Assembly: GCA_030077755.1 (NCBI GenBank)
Contig: JAQJZZ010000010.1
Location: forward strand, 3,720,001-3,784,000
Reading direction: 5' to 3'
Length of the DNA stretch: 64,000 bases
Source: Filosporella fistucella
Lineage: Eukaryota; Ascomycota; Leotiomycetes; Helotiales
Positions 32,264 through 43,455 of the stretch are shown here, in pieces. The position numbers were made by a program, and so were the translations under genes. Below the pieces are notes generated by a model, which was not told the DNA's origin, made no database searches, and saw nothing but the letters and a program-made list of their open reading frames with translations. Position 1 is the first letter of the stretch; each line of letters opens with the position of its first letter.

Positions 32264-33896
32264 GGGGTAGTGGGGTAGATATGAAAAGTAATTTTTGAAT
32301 CACTTCTGCTTCTGAACAGTTGACTCTTGAATTTTTTCCAGATCAGCCGCGGAGATTTTGAAAATATATTTTTGCAAGTGTAGGCGGAAGGTTTGACTAT
32401 ATTATTCCATCCAGATGACAGTGAATCCAACCTACCACAAATGTTGGGAAATGTAAGGCGGCTCACATCACATAACATTACTCTCGTCAAATTCATTTTC
32501 GACGTAAATCATTCAAAATCATTGAAATCGGTCGCGTTTTCACGTCTCAAAATGTTATCCAAGTGAGTTTTATTCTTCGTGTGATTTCTTCAAAAGAATC
32601 GAAAACACAGTATTATTCATCCCAAAATATCGAATCCTCCAGATTTTCTATGTGCAAGGATAAGCTATGCGAACTTTATTCTTCACGTGTTCCTTCCAGT
32701 CATCCAACACACTATTCTTTTATTTGCAGATACTCCGAAAGAGAACTTTGTGCTTTTATTATCTTAAAACAGGGGAACTACATTCTTCATAAAATTCATT
32801 TTGGATCATTTAATGAACTCCTTCATTTATACATGGATGCTCCCAAGTAAAGCCATTGAAATTCTGCGGCTTAACACGAAAGCTAGGTGGACTGCATTCA
32901 TGATATAGTTCCCTCTCAATCATCAGACGAACTTCTTCATTAATTTGTAGATTTCCCAGGGTAAAGACTTTACGTATCCGCATCTCAAAACATAAAATCT
33001 GGTGAACTACCTACAAACTTAGTGTAGGTCCATTTAAATTATCGAAAGTATTTTCCTATTCATTCGCTATATACCAAAGTGAAGCCCTTGTGTCCAACAT
33101 CGACATGTTACTCGTTAGCTGCGCGAACTTGATTCTACATTGAAATGCAAGCCACGCGAACTTGATTCTTCACATAATTCTCCATGAAATATCGAAAGTG
33201 TTCTTTCATTCATATGCTATTTTGCAGACATAAAGCCTCTGTTTCAACACATATTCCACGCGAACTTCATTTAAACAATTCCCTTCATATGATCGACAGT
33301 ACATTTTCATTCATCCCAAAGTATAGCCGACGTCCGGTATAGCGCGCACCATTACCTCCACATCCTCTAACCTTATGAACTTGAAGTCAGAGAAATTCCC
33401 CTTTTCCCGGCTGTGGCTGGAAGATGGTAGCCATTTATCTAGTGAAATGTGCCGTTAGGGCGGATAAGATGACTAGATATACCAGCAAGAAATGCAAGGA
33501 CGATGAGAAGTGTAAGATGATGTGGTATGTTGATAGAGGTGCTTGCTCGTTGGGTAGTGTCAAGAAGTACTGTCGCCAACAACTTCTACCGTCAACAATA
33601 CCATACGCCAAAGATCCATTTCTTCCGATGATTGGCTCTGCGACCTTTATTTGTCCAGAGAAGCAAAAATAGAACTGAAAGAATAATTCCCGCCCCCAAG
33701 CAGGATTTCATGATGCCGAACAAGCACCGGACCCCTGTTCTAGAAGGAATTTTAAGTCCAACCCAGTAGAGAAATTGACAGCTGAAGAACAATTTGTATT
33801 TTCTATATACTCGCTGCACTTCCAATTCAAGCAAAAAGGTATCAATTCCAGCGCAACATCCTCGTATTTCCAGCGCTTTCTAATGCTCTAAATTTT
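32264..33896. other. Repeat-rich intergenic region
   Basis: A 1.6-kb AT-rich region between the SDR and YPP1 stop codons. Most of it is a degenerate tandem repeat (listed separately). A small frame at 33424-33672 with several Lys and Cys residues has no recognisable family. Confidence 0.5.
32549..33330. repeat. Degenerate tandem repeat array
   Basis: Recurring elements are GCGAACTT(N)ATTCT at 32669, 33123, 33156 and, less complete, 33260, with weaker forms near 32740 and 32927, and ATCGAAAGT followed by a TTCATTC(A/G)T run at 33041 and 33190 (weaker at 33286). A segment like (A)AAGCC(C/T) then TGT..CAACA follows in the last copies. Copies are roughly 95-150 bp apart and diverged, so this is an old satellite-like array or decayed mobile element. 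Confidence 0.6.
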
Positions 33897-36800
33897 TCAC
33901 AAAACATACCCTCCGCAGCCAATCACACTCCAATCCCGCACAGCCCTCCCTTCTTCAAGCTCGACACACCACCAGAGGACCTCTCTCGCTTTCTCAGGCT
34001 GTCCACTCTCTTCATAAGCTCTTGAGAGCGCGAACCAGGCTTCGCTGTAGTTCCAGCCTGTGCCAAGTTTGGTTAGAGCAGAGAGGAGACCGTAAGCTCT
34101 GTCTCTGGCGGCCAAGCGATCTAAAAGTGCGGTAGAGGATTCCTTGTAGCTGGGCTTCAGACCAGAGGATATGGAATCTGGTGTTGCGGCGGCTTCTTTA
34201 GTGGTATTAGAAGAATTTTGTTTGGTTGAGGCAAGACCCAACGGGCCATGGTTGATAAGGGGGAGAGAAGAGGAAGGTATAATGGGAAGGGGCTGTGTGA
34301 TAAGTGGTGTCGTGGGAGTGATTGTAGTATTAAGTGTTGAAGTAGAAGGCGTGATTATTGGCCCCGGAGGGACCAATTGTGGTATTGAAGGTGGAGGAAG
34401 AAGATCCTCTGTGTAAATATCAAGCAGAATGTTTGAAAGGCCAACAATGGCAGAGGGATGATCGGCGAAGCGAGTTAGAGCGGACTCGAACTGTGCAAGT
34501 GCAACATATGGGAAATTTTCTGCTATCGAGAGGTAGCCACGCTGCGAAATTGTTAATTATGGTTCTGATATAGAAAGAAAAGCTTACCTCAGAAAGGACA
34601 TCTCCCCACAATTCACCGACAGTCTTTCCGCCGGCCCATCCCGAATTGTCGACTGAGGTATTGCCAGTAGTATCTTTGGTTACATTTGCCTCGACTCCTT
34701 TCACCAAATTCTCTGCTTCTTGAACAGCACCTTTGGCATCCTCGTACATCGATGCGCGACGATAGAAACCAGCAATAAGTAGCCAAACCTTGACCAAAAT
34801 CGTTATTCGCCTCCTCTTCTCTTGCTCTTTAGGAAATCGAGTCACGGGGTTTGTCGCAGAGGAATATGGTGATACATAAGGTAGACGGGTGTCTTGAGCA
34901 GCAGCGGTTTTCGAGTGAGCGGCTTTGAGTGATGTTTCCTTTTGTGCCATGTTCTGGACCGGTTTCGAGGGTTTTGATGTTCTATTCAAAGATCCGGACC
35001 TAGGTGAAAATTCCTGTTTCTGAGAGCCGAAGCCTCCTTGTGCGACATGTGAGCCGTCGTCCATCCAGTCTCCCCGGTCATCAGTATCTGCTGGAGGAGT
35101 GAAATACGCTTCACCATCAACGTGAGTTGCTTTTGGAGACCTGGAACCTTTCCCTGCACTGTTGCTTCGTTTTGGCCCGGTACTCGTGCTCCTGTTCCGA
35201 ATGCTTCCAGTTGCTGATCTTTTCGAGACACTTTCACTTCGCTTTTGTAACTTTTCATGCGGGTGCTGACCATGAGCCTTAGCCTTGGTCGACGGACGTC
35301 GTCTTGTGGCACTGCCATTTTCATTCGTGACTTGAATAGTTGGCGCCACAGTTTGTGTGGTTTGCGGTCTTGGTGGTGATGATTGTTCGTGGATCGTTGA
35401 TCCACTTGTTTGTGGCTTCCGCACGGAACGGCCAGAGCGACCAAAAATACTTCCTCGTATGCTCTTGACGGTACCGGCAGAGCTCTTTGGGGGCACATTC
35501 AGAGCAGTCTGCGGCACAGGAACCAAGGCATCTTTCTCAGGGTCACCGAAAAGTCGCCCATACAAACTTATTAGCTCATCACTTGCATTGACGGCAACAT
35601 CAGGTCCTTCTACGACTTCGATGAGTGCCAATTGCGTCATTTTAACCTCGAGGACACCCATCTTTTCAAAGTCATCCATCTCATCAACAACACCATGTGC
35701 CCTAGTAGTCACTTTCTCGTTCAAATGAGCGCTGCGAAACGCAGAACGGAGTTCCTCTTCTCCGAACAGAAATTTTGGGTCTTGGAACTGTTCAAATGCT
35801 CCTTCGCAGGACCTTGCTGCAGTTGTGAATTCTTGTCGAGCACTTAGTAATAAAGCCATTAGATGCCATAAAGGTATCAATGAACGTTCTCTAGCAAATC
35901 TCCCTGTATGTGGCCCTAGCCCGGTCGAAGTGATGGTTGCAGAACGAGGTAACAATCCTGATTTGACGACTTCGATAGCAGCCGCCAGCTCCCTTCGCTC
36001 TGCAAGGATTGTCCCTAGTGCAAGTATAGTTTCAACATCGGCGGTGCTTTCAAACTGTGGGGCAAGTGCCTTTCGGAAGCACTTTATAGCATGTAATTGT
36101 ATCTCAGACCGTGAAGTAGCATCGTACGTCAACCGAGCCCACTGAGCCTGAGTGATGCCAATACAACGCCATGTCAAGGCAAAAACTCGAGGTGAGATCG
36201 ATGTTCCGGAATCGAGAGGGCCACCACTTTCGTACATATGGCCATTCTCTTGCCGAGGCTGAATTGGATGGTGTTTGTCGAGCCATTCTTCGAAAAAGTG
36301 CCCTAACTCCTTCGCCTTTTCCGCGCCTTGTCGCGTACCATACCTGCAAAGTGCTTTGATACATTCCGAAGCTGTCCTCAAAACAGTCTCATCATCATCA
36401 AGGCCATGTTCAACCTCACCGGTCTTCTCAAATCGTGCCTTGCCTTTCGTAACGATTTCCAAATAAGTATCAAATGCTTTAAATGCTAAATCAAATTCCG
36501 CAACCGCCAAGTGGACAGTGAATAGATGTCGGAGAATGGCGGTTGAATGAAAAGTTTTGGTAGCAGCCCGGTACAGGATGTCTAGGACGCCGCGACTGAC
36601 AGCTTCTGATCCGCCTTCTCCAAGATCTTGCTCAGTCCAACGACTGCCACATAGAATTCGCCAATTCTGCATAACAAATTCGACGAAAGATTCAACTTCT
36701 TCGCTAGCTTCTTCAGCCTTTGGAAACGACACCTCGTTTAACAGAAGCGCTTCATATCTTCCTTCCACCCTTTTTAATTCCGCACGTTGTTGGAGTCTCG

Positions 36801-37817
36801 ATGATGTTTCGGTATAGGCAGTTGTCAAGGCTGTTGTGGGAAAAGGTAGCTCTTGTAGGAGGAGGTCAGAAAGAGTAATGTAGTATTCTCTCCAAACATG
36901 GCGTCGAGAAACTTCAGCTAGAGGTGCCCGACCACCTGTAGGATTCGCTGCCAATGCATCCCAAAATTTGGCCCATGCCCGGAATGCGGACAATGTTTCT
37001 GTTTCTAGTATGGATGAAACCTTCGACTTTATTGCAAGGCTTGAAAGTATGCAGAAACCGGTAAGATATAATTCGGTCCAAGATTGTAGTTCCTTTCCTC
37101 GTTTCGCACCGTCTGTCATGCTGGCGAGAATAGATAGGGCAGATTCGTAGGTCTCCAATGCGTCACCCAACGCCCCCGTCTTCCCTTGCGAATTTCCCTT
37201 GATATATGAGGCTTTCAAGGCGCACACCTTGGTCCATTCCGCAGATTCTTTGTTTGTGCCATCCAGCTGTGAGAACTCTTCCTCTATCTCCTTTGGCAAT
37301 CTGGCAGCGGCTAATGATGGTTCCCCTAATTGCCAGTGAATCCATCCTAAACAAACCTGCGCCTGAAATTCATCCTCGACATACGTTGTCTCCTTCTCAA
37401 TTGCCTCTAGGAGTAGTGGAATATATCGTGATATACCCTGAGATTTGGAGGAACCGGCAGTATTCGCAGTAGAGGGTCGAGCAGTCCCCGGGCGTGCAGT
37501 AGATGGTCTAGCATAGGATGCTTGACTGGCAGCATGTTCAGCCTCAGCAGTAAGTATCAAACCTATAGTATTTCATCAATAAATGTATGTTTGCGAAAGC
37601 AGTAGGAAATTGAATCTCAGGGAACGTACAAGTCCGCTGCGGCGCATGCTTCTTAATTTTTCTGACCAGTTCGGGAACTGCATCCCAGTTTCCATCGCAG
37701 CGGGCCTCATCAAGCTGCTGGATATACTGGACTGCTTTCGTTTGTTCGCGCTGAAAAGAGAGACATCAGTCACAACGTGCCCAGATTACAGAGCTCGAAG
37801 GTATACAGTACGCTCAT
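33897..37817 (-). CDS. YPP1: TPR protein YPP1/TTC7-like (PI4-kinase complex, filamentation protein), 1248 aa
   Basis: A TPR adaptor that in yeast holds the phosphatidylinositol 4-kinase Stt4 at the plasma membrane with Efr3; human TTC7 is the counterpart, and fungal homologues are often labelled cargo-transport or filamentation protein. The minus-strand model joins 37817-37812 (two codons only), 37750-37630, 37562-34588 and 34541-33897. The start reads MS, then REQTKAVQYIQQLDEARCDGNW, DAVPELVRKIKKHAP, as in fungal homologues. Helical TPR-like repeats occur in the first 600 residues and again at the C-terminus (AWFALSRAYEESGQPEKAREVLWWCVELEEG). A Ser/Arg/Lys-rich disordered linker (around residues 690-880) separates them. 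The six-base first exon is odd but gives the best N-terminus. It is divergent from RIX1 across 624 bp. Confidence 0.85.
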
Positions 37818-38441
37818 TTTCGGGACTCTTGTGATTCCCAGAGTTCAGTGACGTAAATTTCGGCCAACACCATATTTCAACAATCTTGGAATTGCATTTT
37901 GGCAAGGTCTTGTGGAAATTTGAGTGTAATTGAGCTCAAGGTCCGAGAATAAACACGGTTTTGAAGCTTGAATGATATATTCGTCACTGGCTTTAGAGTT
38001 GGCTGAATTGCTTGGCACGGCGTCAATGTCAATTTGGGACCGACAAATGAGCCTAGCCAATTAGAGCTCTCAATTCCACAACGCGAAAATTTTCCCAAAT
38101 TCAAAGGTGTTTTTGTTTTTATAATTGGCACCAAAATCTACTGGATTTTGACTTCACGACTGACACTAATTACGCCAAAATCTGAAATCCGAACAGAGAC
38201 AGAGTTCTTCTCCCAAGAACTCCCAAGAAACCCCGCTTGTCACAAGTCTACTACACCAACGGCACATCTCCCAAAATCGCATTTTGATAACTGGGACATA
38301 ACATAGTCCAGACCTCACTAATCAGTCCAAATCCGAAGAATCCATACTGCCATACGAACGAAACCTAGACCACGCACTAGTTGACTCGACCTGGAGTCAA
38401 AGAATAAAGGCATTCTGATCCCCCGACCAATTTTATTCCTG
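37818..38441. other. Bidirectional promoter region YPP1/RIX1
   Basis: 624 bases between two divergent start codons. There is no gene. It is AT-rich with short pyrimidine tracts; no specific site is recognised. Confidence 0.6.
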
Positions 38442-40684
38442 ATGTCTCTCCCTCCGGAGCTGAGAGTTCTCTGCTTCCGCTTGTCGTCCACGTCCCCTGC
38501 TGATCTTCCTCGTCTCACGCCTGTTTTGTTGAATAATGTTTTACGTTGTCAAATTCCACTTTCAAGCCCTGTTGGCAAAACTGATGGATCTGCCTCCTCT
38601 GTCCTTGTGCACAAGTTGAAGACTCAGTTGTCCACTTTGCTCAATGGCAAGAGTCTCGAGGGTAGATTCACAGCCGTGGCCTTGATCAAAGCTGTCGTCG
38701 AGATTGGAGGATGGGAAATTTTGCAAGGCTCGGAACCTTGGGTCAGAGGGTTATTATCGATCCTAGGAGTAAGGAAATGTCAGCTTGATTGCCTCAATAG
38801 ATTGCTGATACCTTACAGAAACCAGACCATGATGCTACCAAGGAATTAGTTATAATAGCACTTACAAAAATTTACTGTATGACCCATCCATATCAGACTC
38901 TTGTGCGAGAGATCACCACGCCAACTTTGCCAACCTTCATCACCTCATGTCTTAATCTGATATCGTCCAAATCCTCAAATAAGTCATCAGATGTATCGCC
39001 ATCATTGGTTGAGGTTGTCTTTCGATCTTTTGCTATGCTACTTCCTCGTCATACTACCATATTTCGGCCATTCATTTCTCAAATAAGACTTGCTGCTCGT
39101 TGCTATCTCGCTCCCACGACGTCGGACGGGCTCTTCGTATCGTCGTCGTTGAAGGAGAGTGCTCGCCGCTTAGTCGTCATCGTTCATCAAACCGCTGCTA
39201 AGAACACCAGCGGTGAGGAATGGGCCAAGTCGTTGCGCGAGCTCATCAAGGTCACTCAAGGTACTGCCGATCTTGTATTCCGTGCTGTGCTTGAGGACTG
39301 GGAGTCTACTGCTGGATATACGCCGGAGGCTATCAACGTCAACGAAGTTCTGCATGGTGGTGGGGAGGCCCCTGAAGCCTTGCCCTCGTGGAATGGTATC
39401 TTTGATGGAGTTGAACGCCTCACTGGCCTGATAGAAATGATAGCGGAATATCTTAAGGAGGCTACATCTGCGCCCGTCGCTGTTCCTGTCGGCGCCATCT
39501 TGGACCTCACCACGAGGATGCTGTCTATTGCTATCCCTGCCTCCGAATCTGCAACAGGATCAAGTGCACGTCTACATCCTGCTGTCGATCGAGATGAGCG
39601 AGATGGATTGTGGTCTGGCATGCCACAAATATACATCGCTGCGTTACAAGTCATTGAAACTATTGCCGACCGTCTTGAGGAGAACTTTCTGCCCGTTGCC
39701 CAGGGAGCTTTGGACCAGTTGGCTTGGGTGTTCCCATATGGGAAGCACGACCCTGAATTTCGCTTAAGAGCCTACACTGTCGCTGCCAAGATACTCCCTT
39801 ATATTGGTCAGAGCCTACAAAGACCTCAGGTTGCAAAGCTCTACACCATTGTTCGAGCCTGTTGTCAAGATTTACATGACGATCAAATTCAATTCAATAC
39901 TGTTACTGTTGATAAGAAGGCAAACACGTCAGCGTCTTCAAACCTTAATGCTGACTCGTTCCTTCGGATCACCACCACTGGATCTGTAGGGCTGCAAGTT
40001 AGTGACACTCCGCTGACCGGTGCCGCCGGTACTCTACTGCCATTACTACTGTCCCATTTGCCTCAGCAATACGTTGACGTAGCCCTTCGCTCCATGGTGG
40101 AACGTGTCGCTATCCTTAGTCATAACAAACCAGCTATGTTAGCAAGTATACTGAACCCATTTGTTGGAAAGAATGGAAAGGCCATGACCAGTATATTGCC
40201 ACACCTGACAAGAGAGTTCGGCCATGACGATACGGTGGAGATATTGCTAAGACCACGCATGCCACTGCTCCCCTCAATGACGATGCGAATGCCGCAGAAC
40301 GATGCAGTCAATGAGGAGTCTGAGGATGAGGATATGCTTATTGACCAAGAGCCTGCTTCTATGGGGGAAGAACACATTTTTGCCAATGCCCCTGTTACTC
40401 AGGAGAATCTTCAAACAAACAAACCTGGCTTTGGTACTGCACTCACTTCAAATGCCATCGAGTCATCACACACTGAGCCCTCTGGCTTTGGGACTTATAA
40501 GGCGCCGCTGTCAATTCCTACCATAGAAGATACAATGATGGTTGAGGCTATTCAAGAGCCTAATTTGGCAGCAAGCCAGAAAAGTTTTGCTGCACCAGAA
40601 AAAAAACTAGAAGAAGATTCTTCTGATGACGAGAGTGTGCACCTAACAATGCAGCTGGATAGCGATTCTGAGAGTGATGGATAA
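38442..40684 (+). CDS. RIX1: Pre-rRNA-processing protein RIX1, 730 aa
   Basis: A component of the Rix1 complex (Rix1-Ipi1-Ipi3) that with Rea1/Mdn1 drives late nucleolar and nucleoplasmic maturation of the 60S ribosomal subunit. Exons are 38442-38768 and 38819-40684, in phase 0. The N-terminal helical domain (PPELRVLCFRLSSTSPADLP, GRFTAVALIKAVVEIGGWEIL) is the conserved RIX1 region (PF08167); the remainder is an alpha-helical repeat fold. The C-terminus (about residues 590-730) is acidic and low-complexity, ending DSDSESDG, typical of nucleolar assembly factors. The length agrees with other Pezizomycotina homologues and is somewhat shorter than yeast Rix1. Confidence 0.88.
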
Positions 40685-41825
40685 TAGGTGTTGCTGTGTG
40701 GTTTTTGACTGTATTTGCCGGAAGGACTTGCTGTAGATAGGTACAGCTTATGAATATAATTGTTGACTTTCCTGATTGCATTTCCCATTTTTGGTTTCAT
40801 CTATCTACACATTTATTGTTCAATGTCTCTTCTTCTATTTGAGTATCTAGTTGGGGGTGTGTTTAGCTCACGCCAACCTAGTTCCCCAGCTTGGCAGGGA
40901 TTTCTTTGCGGTTTAACACTTAGTGAGTAGCTCCTTCCTGAAAGGTTTTTCACGATAGCTTCGTGAAATCAGGACTTTCCGTCATAATTGACCTCTGATA
41001 ATTACTGTCCGGTGCTGTTGAAACACCACCAATTTGTTCAAATTTGTTGAGGAATAGCACAATTAATTCAGAAAAACATCCAACACAGCTTTGAAAATAT
41101 GAATTTCTGCTTTCAATTGACATCACACTTTTCCTGCGGTATTCAATTTTCGCCAATGTGAAACCATAACTGCAGCTTCACCAGTTCTTTTTTAAGCCTC
41201 TCAACTACTGAATTATTCACATTTTGAAGATGGCAGTCAAGTTCCTACCTAGTACAAGCTAGAAGCTGACGCAACGCATGTACATACAGTTGTCGCCTCG
41301 TAAGCTTCCAAATCTTCTTTTTAAACTCAATTTGGAAGGTTCTTTCCATCATATTGCTGTTGAGATAAACTTTTGGGCATTCACAATATGATAATTTGAG
41401 CACAAGAGTCCTTCCCCAGATATCCTTAGAGAGATTCAAGCCTTCAATCCTAAACCTATTGAATACTTAGCATACCTTTATAGTACCTCTATTACGCTCT
41501 CCCGGCGTTGAAGTAGTGTAAATGTGCTTAGAGGGGGTGCGATTAGAGATACTAGAAATGGAGACGGCTTCTCGAAGCTATTTTGAACCGCAAAATGGAA
41601 ATAAAGCATTCCTTAGCCAGCGATGATGTATGGATGATGTTATCGTGAAGTGGTGAAGCCTGTCCTGGTCCCTCGCACATAAAACTTCTGGAAATCCTGA
41701 ATTCTCTTCCCCCCTCATACCATTTCGATCATTTTCAAAGCATCCAAAGTGCCTTCTCTTCCAGATTATCAGATCCTCGTCCTCTCGTCAAAATCTTTTT
41801 CAACAGTCAAGCAACCGCCATCAAA
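40685..41825. other. 1.1-kb intergenic region
   Basis: There is no supported gene. Short minus-strand frames have no family resemblance. The last 100 bases, rich in TTCCTC/CTCTCC, look like the promoter and leader of the following gene. Confidence 0.5.
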
Positions 41826-43455
41826 ATGAGTTCTGATTCTTCCTGCTTTTTTTCTCAAGAATACAGCGAAATGTTTTTGGATAATGAATACTCCAACATG
41901 GTGTGCCACCAAGACAACGAGATCTGGCTCAGTGATATGATCGTCAATCAACAAAATTTCGAACTTAATGACCAGTAAGCAGTTAATGTCCTTCTTATTT
42001 CTAGTAAATGCTAACACTTAGAAGACCTCAAATCGCCCTGGACACCGCGTCCAGCAAGAATGTCGCAAATACGACATTGAATGAGTAAGTAGCTATTGTC
42101 CTTCTTATTTCTAGGAAATGTTAACATCTAATAGACCTCAAATTGTCCTGGACACCGAGTCCAACGAGAATGTCGCAAATGCGCCAATGAACGAGTAAGT
42201 AACCAATGTTCTGCTCATTCGCAGTCACTGCTAAAATCGAACAGGTCCCAACCCGGCTGGGACAACCAAATGAATTATGAAGTCCAAACCGCGGTAGAGA
42301 ATGAGTGAGTGTTTAATTGTTCCGATCACCTATGACGTTCACTAATATTAAATAGAGCAAGATTCGACCCAGCTAATCAAGGCGTCTTCGAGCCCAATCC
42401 TGCGGTAGAGAATGTGTAAGTAAATAAATTGTTCTATCCACTTCAGACATTTTCTAACTTTACATAGACCCCAATTCAACATCTTCGCCAACCGACCCGA
42501 GCAAGCGTCTCCTGAGCTCAGCCAGTAAGTATCCTCTCAATCTACCCACAAGTTCTGTGTACTAACAAGTGACAGATTGCCCGGCCAGCCTCAGTTCATC
42601 GGCGGACCTGCCTTCTTCAATCCGGCAGGATTGGAAGATCGTCAATTGTAAGAATCTAATATTCCTGCAGCTTTCAGACTTTACTAACTGTTTCAAAGCC
42701 CCTTACTCAGTCCTTCTGTCGAACAACCTCTAGTTCCCCAACCAGAGGACAAGCTTCCAGCATGGGTCAACATTTACAAGCCCATGTTGGGGGAGAACCT
42801 GGTGGGCTTGAGTCTCCCATCGATGGAAGCTTTCCTTGGCGCCGTGAACAACCATTTATATGTCAACGCCAAGAACAAGGACATTTTCAAAACCTTCCCG
42901 CCTCAAATGCGACTTGACGACATGGCCAAACTCTGCCGCGACCCAGACACCCCTAGAGAACACCTCCCAACCTTCCCAGGAAACCGTACGCTGAGCACAA
43001 TCAAGTTCGAGAACAAGAAGTACATGCTTGTCGACGGAGAATATGCATTTGTGCACGGCCAAAAAATCGACAAGCCAAGTTACGCAACTGATGATGGCGT
43101 CTGGGACACCGAGAAAAAGTTGCCATTCCATCCTCTGGAGACTGCCTATACTTTATTCGTCTCCGCCCACTTGGGACTTGAGACATCCCATCACCGTGGC
43201 CGTGATCCGACCTACGAGCTTCTGGCCAAAGTCACATTCAATTTCCCTAAATCCTTTGTCAAAAAGATTATTGCCATTTGTCCTGGCTGCTCGGGTAGAC
43301 AAGACAGGAGTAAAGAGGCGGCCATAAAGAGAAAGACGACAATCAAGAACAAGAAGCGTGAAGCTCCGGACGCAGATGCACCTCACGATCTCGAGGATGA
43401 TCACCTTGAGTTCCTCGAACAACCAGCAGCCAAGAGGGCTAGAACCGCTTCTTGA
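41826..43455 (+). CDS. Exon-repeat protein with integrase-like HHCC zinc finger, 425 aa
   Basis: No named family recognised. Eight exons: 41826-41974, 42022-42084, 42135-42194, 42245-42304, 42356-42415, 42468-42524, 42576-42647 and 42699-43455. All seven introns are phase 2 and 47-52 nt; exons 2-7 are 57-72 nt and code for about 20 residues each, rich in Asn, Gln and Pro. Exons 2 and 3 are near copies (RPQIALDTASSKNVAN, PQIVLDTESNENVAN) and so are their introns. In the last exon, the segment around 43140-43300 (HLGLETSHHRGRDPTYELL through IAICPGC) fits the H-H-C-C spacing of integrase zinc-binding domains (PF17921, compare GHGGRD of retroelement integrases). No DDE catalytic core follows; instead there is a Lys/Arg-rich tail (AIKRKTTIKNKKR, AAKRARTAS) that should act as a nuclear signal. 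I infer a domesticated, DNA- or chromatin-associated protein. Confidence 0.72.
42022..42698 (+). repeat. Exon-intron tandem array, period near 110 bp
   Basis: Exon starts fall at 42022, 42135, 42245, 42356, 42468 and 42576, with 42699 opening the last exon: spacing 113, 110, 111, 112, 108, 123. The first two units are clearly similar across exon and intron, including the shared intron segment TGTCCTTCTTATTTCTAG. Later units keep size and phase but have diverged. Confidence 0.85.

Noticed and set aside
33424..33672. 82-aa Lys/Cys-containing frame, possible small secreted protein
   Set aside because: There is no signal peptide and the cysteines are not paired in a known pattern. It follows a repeat array, so chance is likely.
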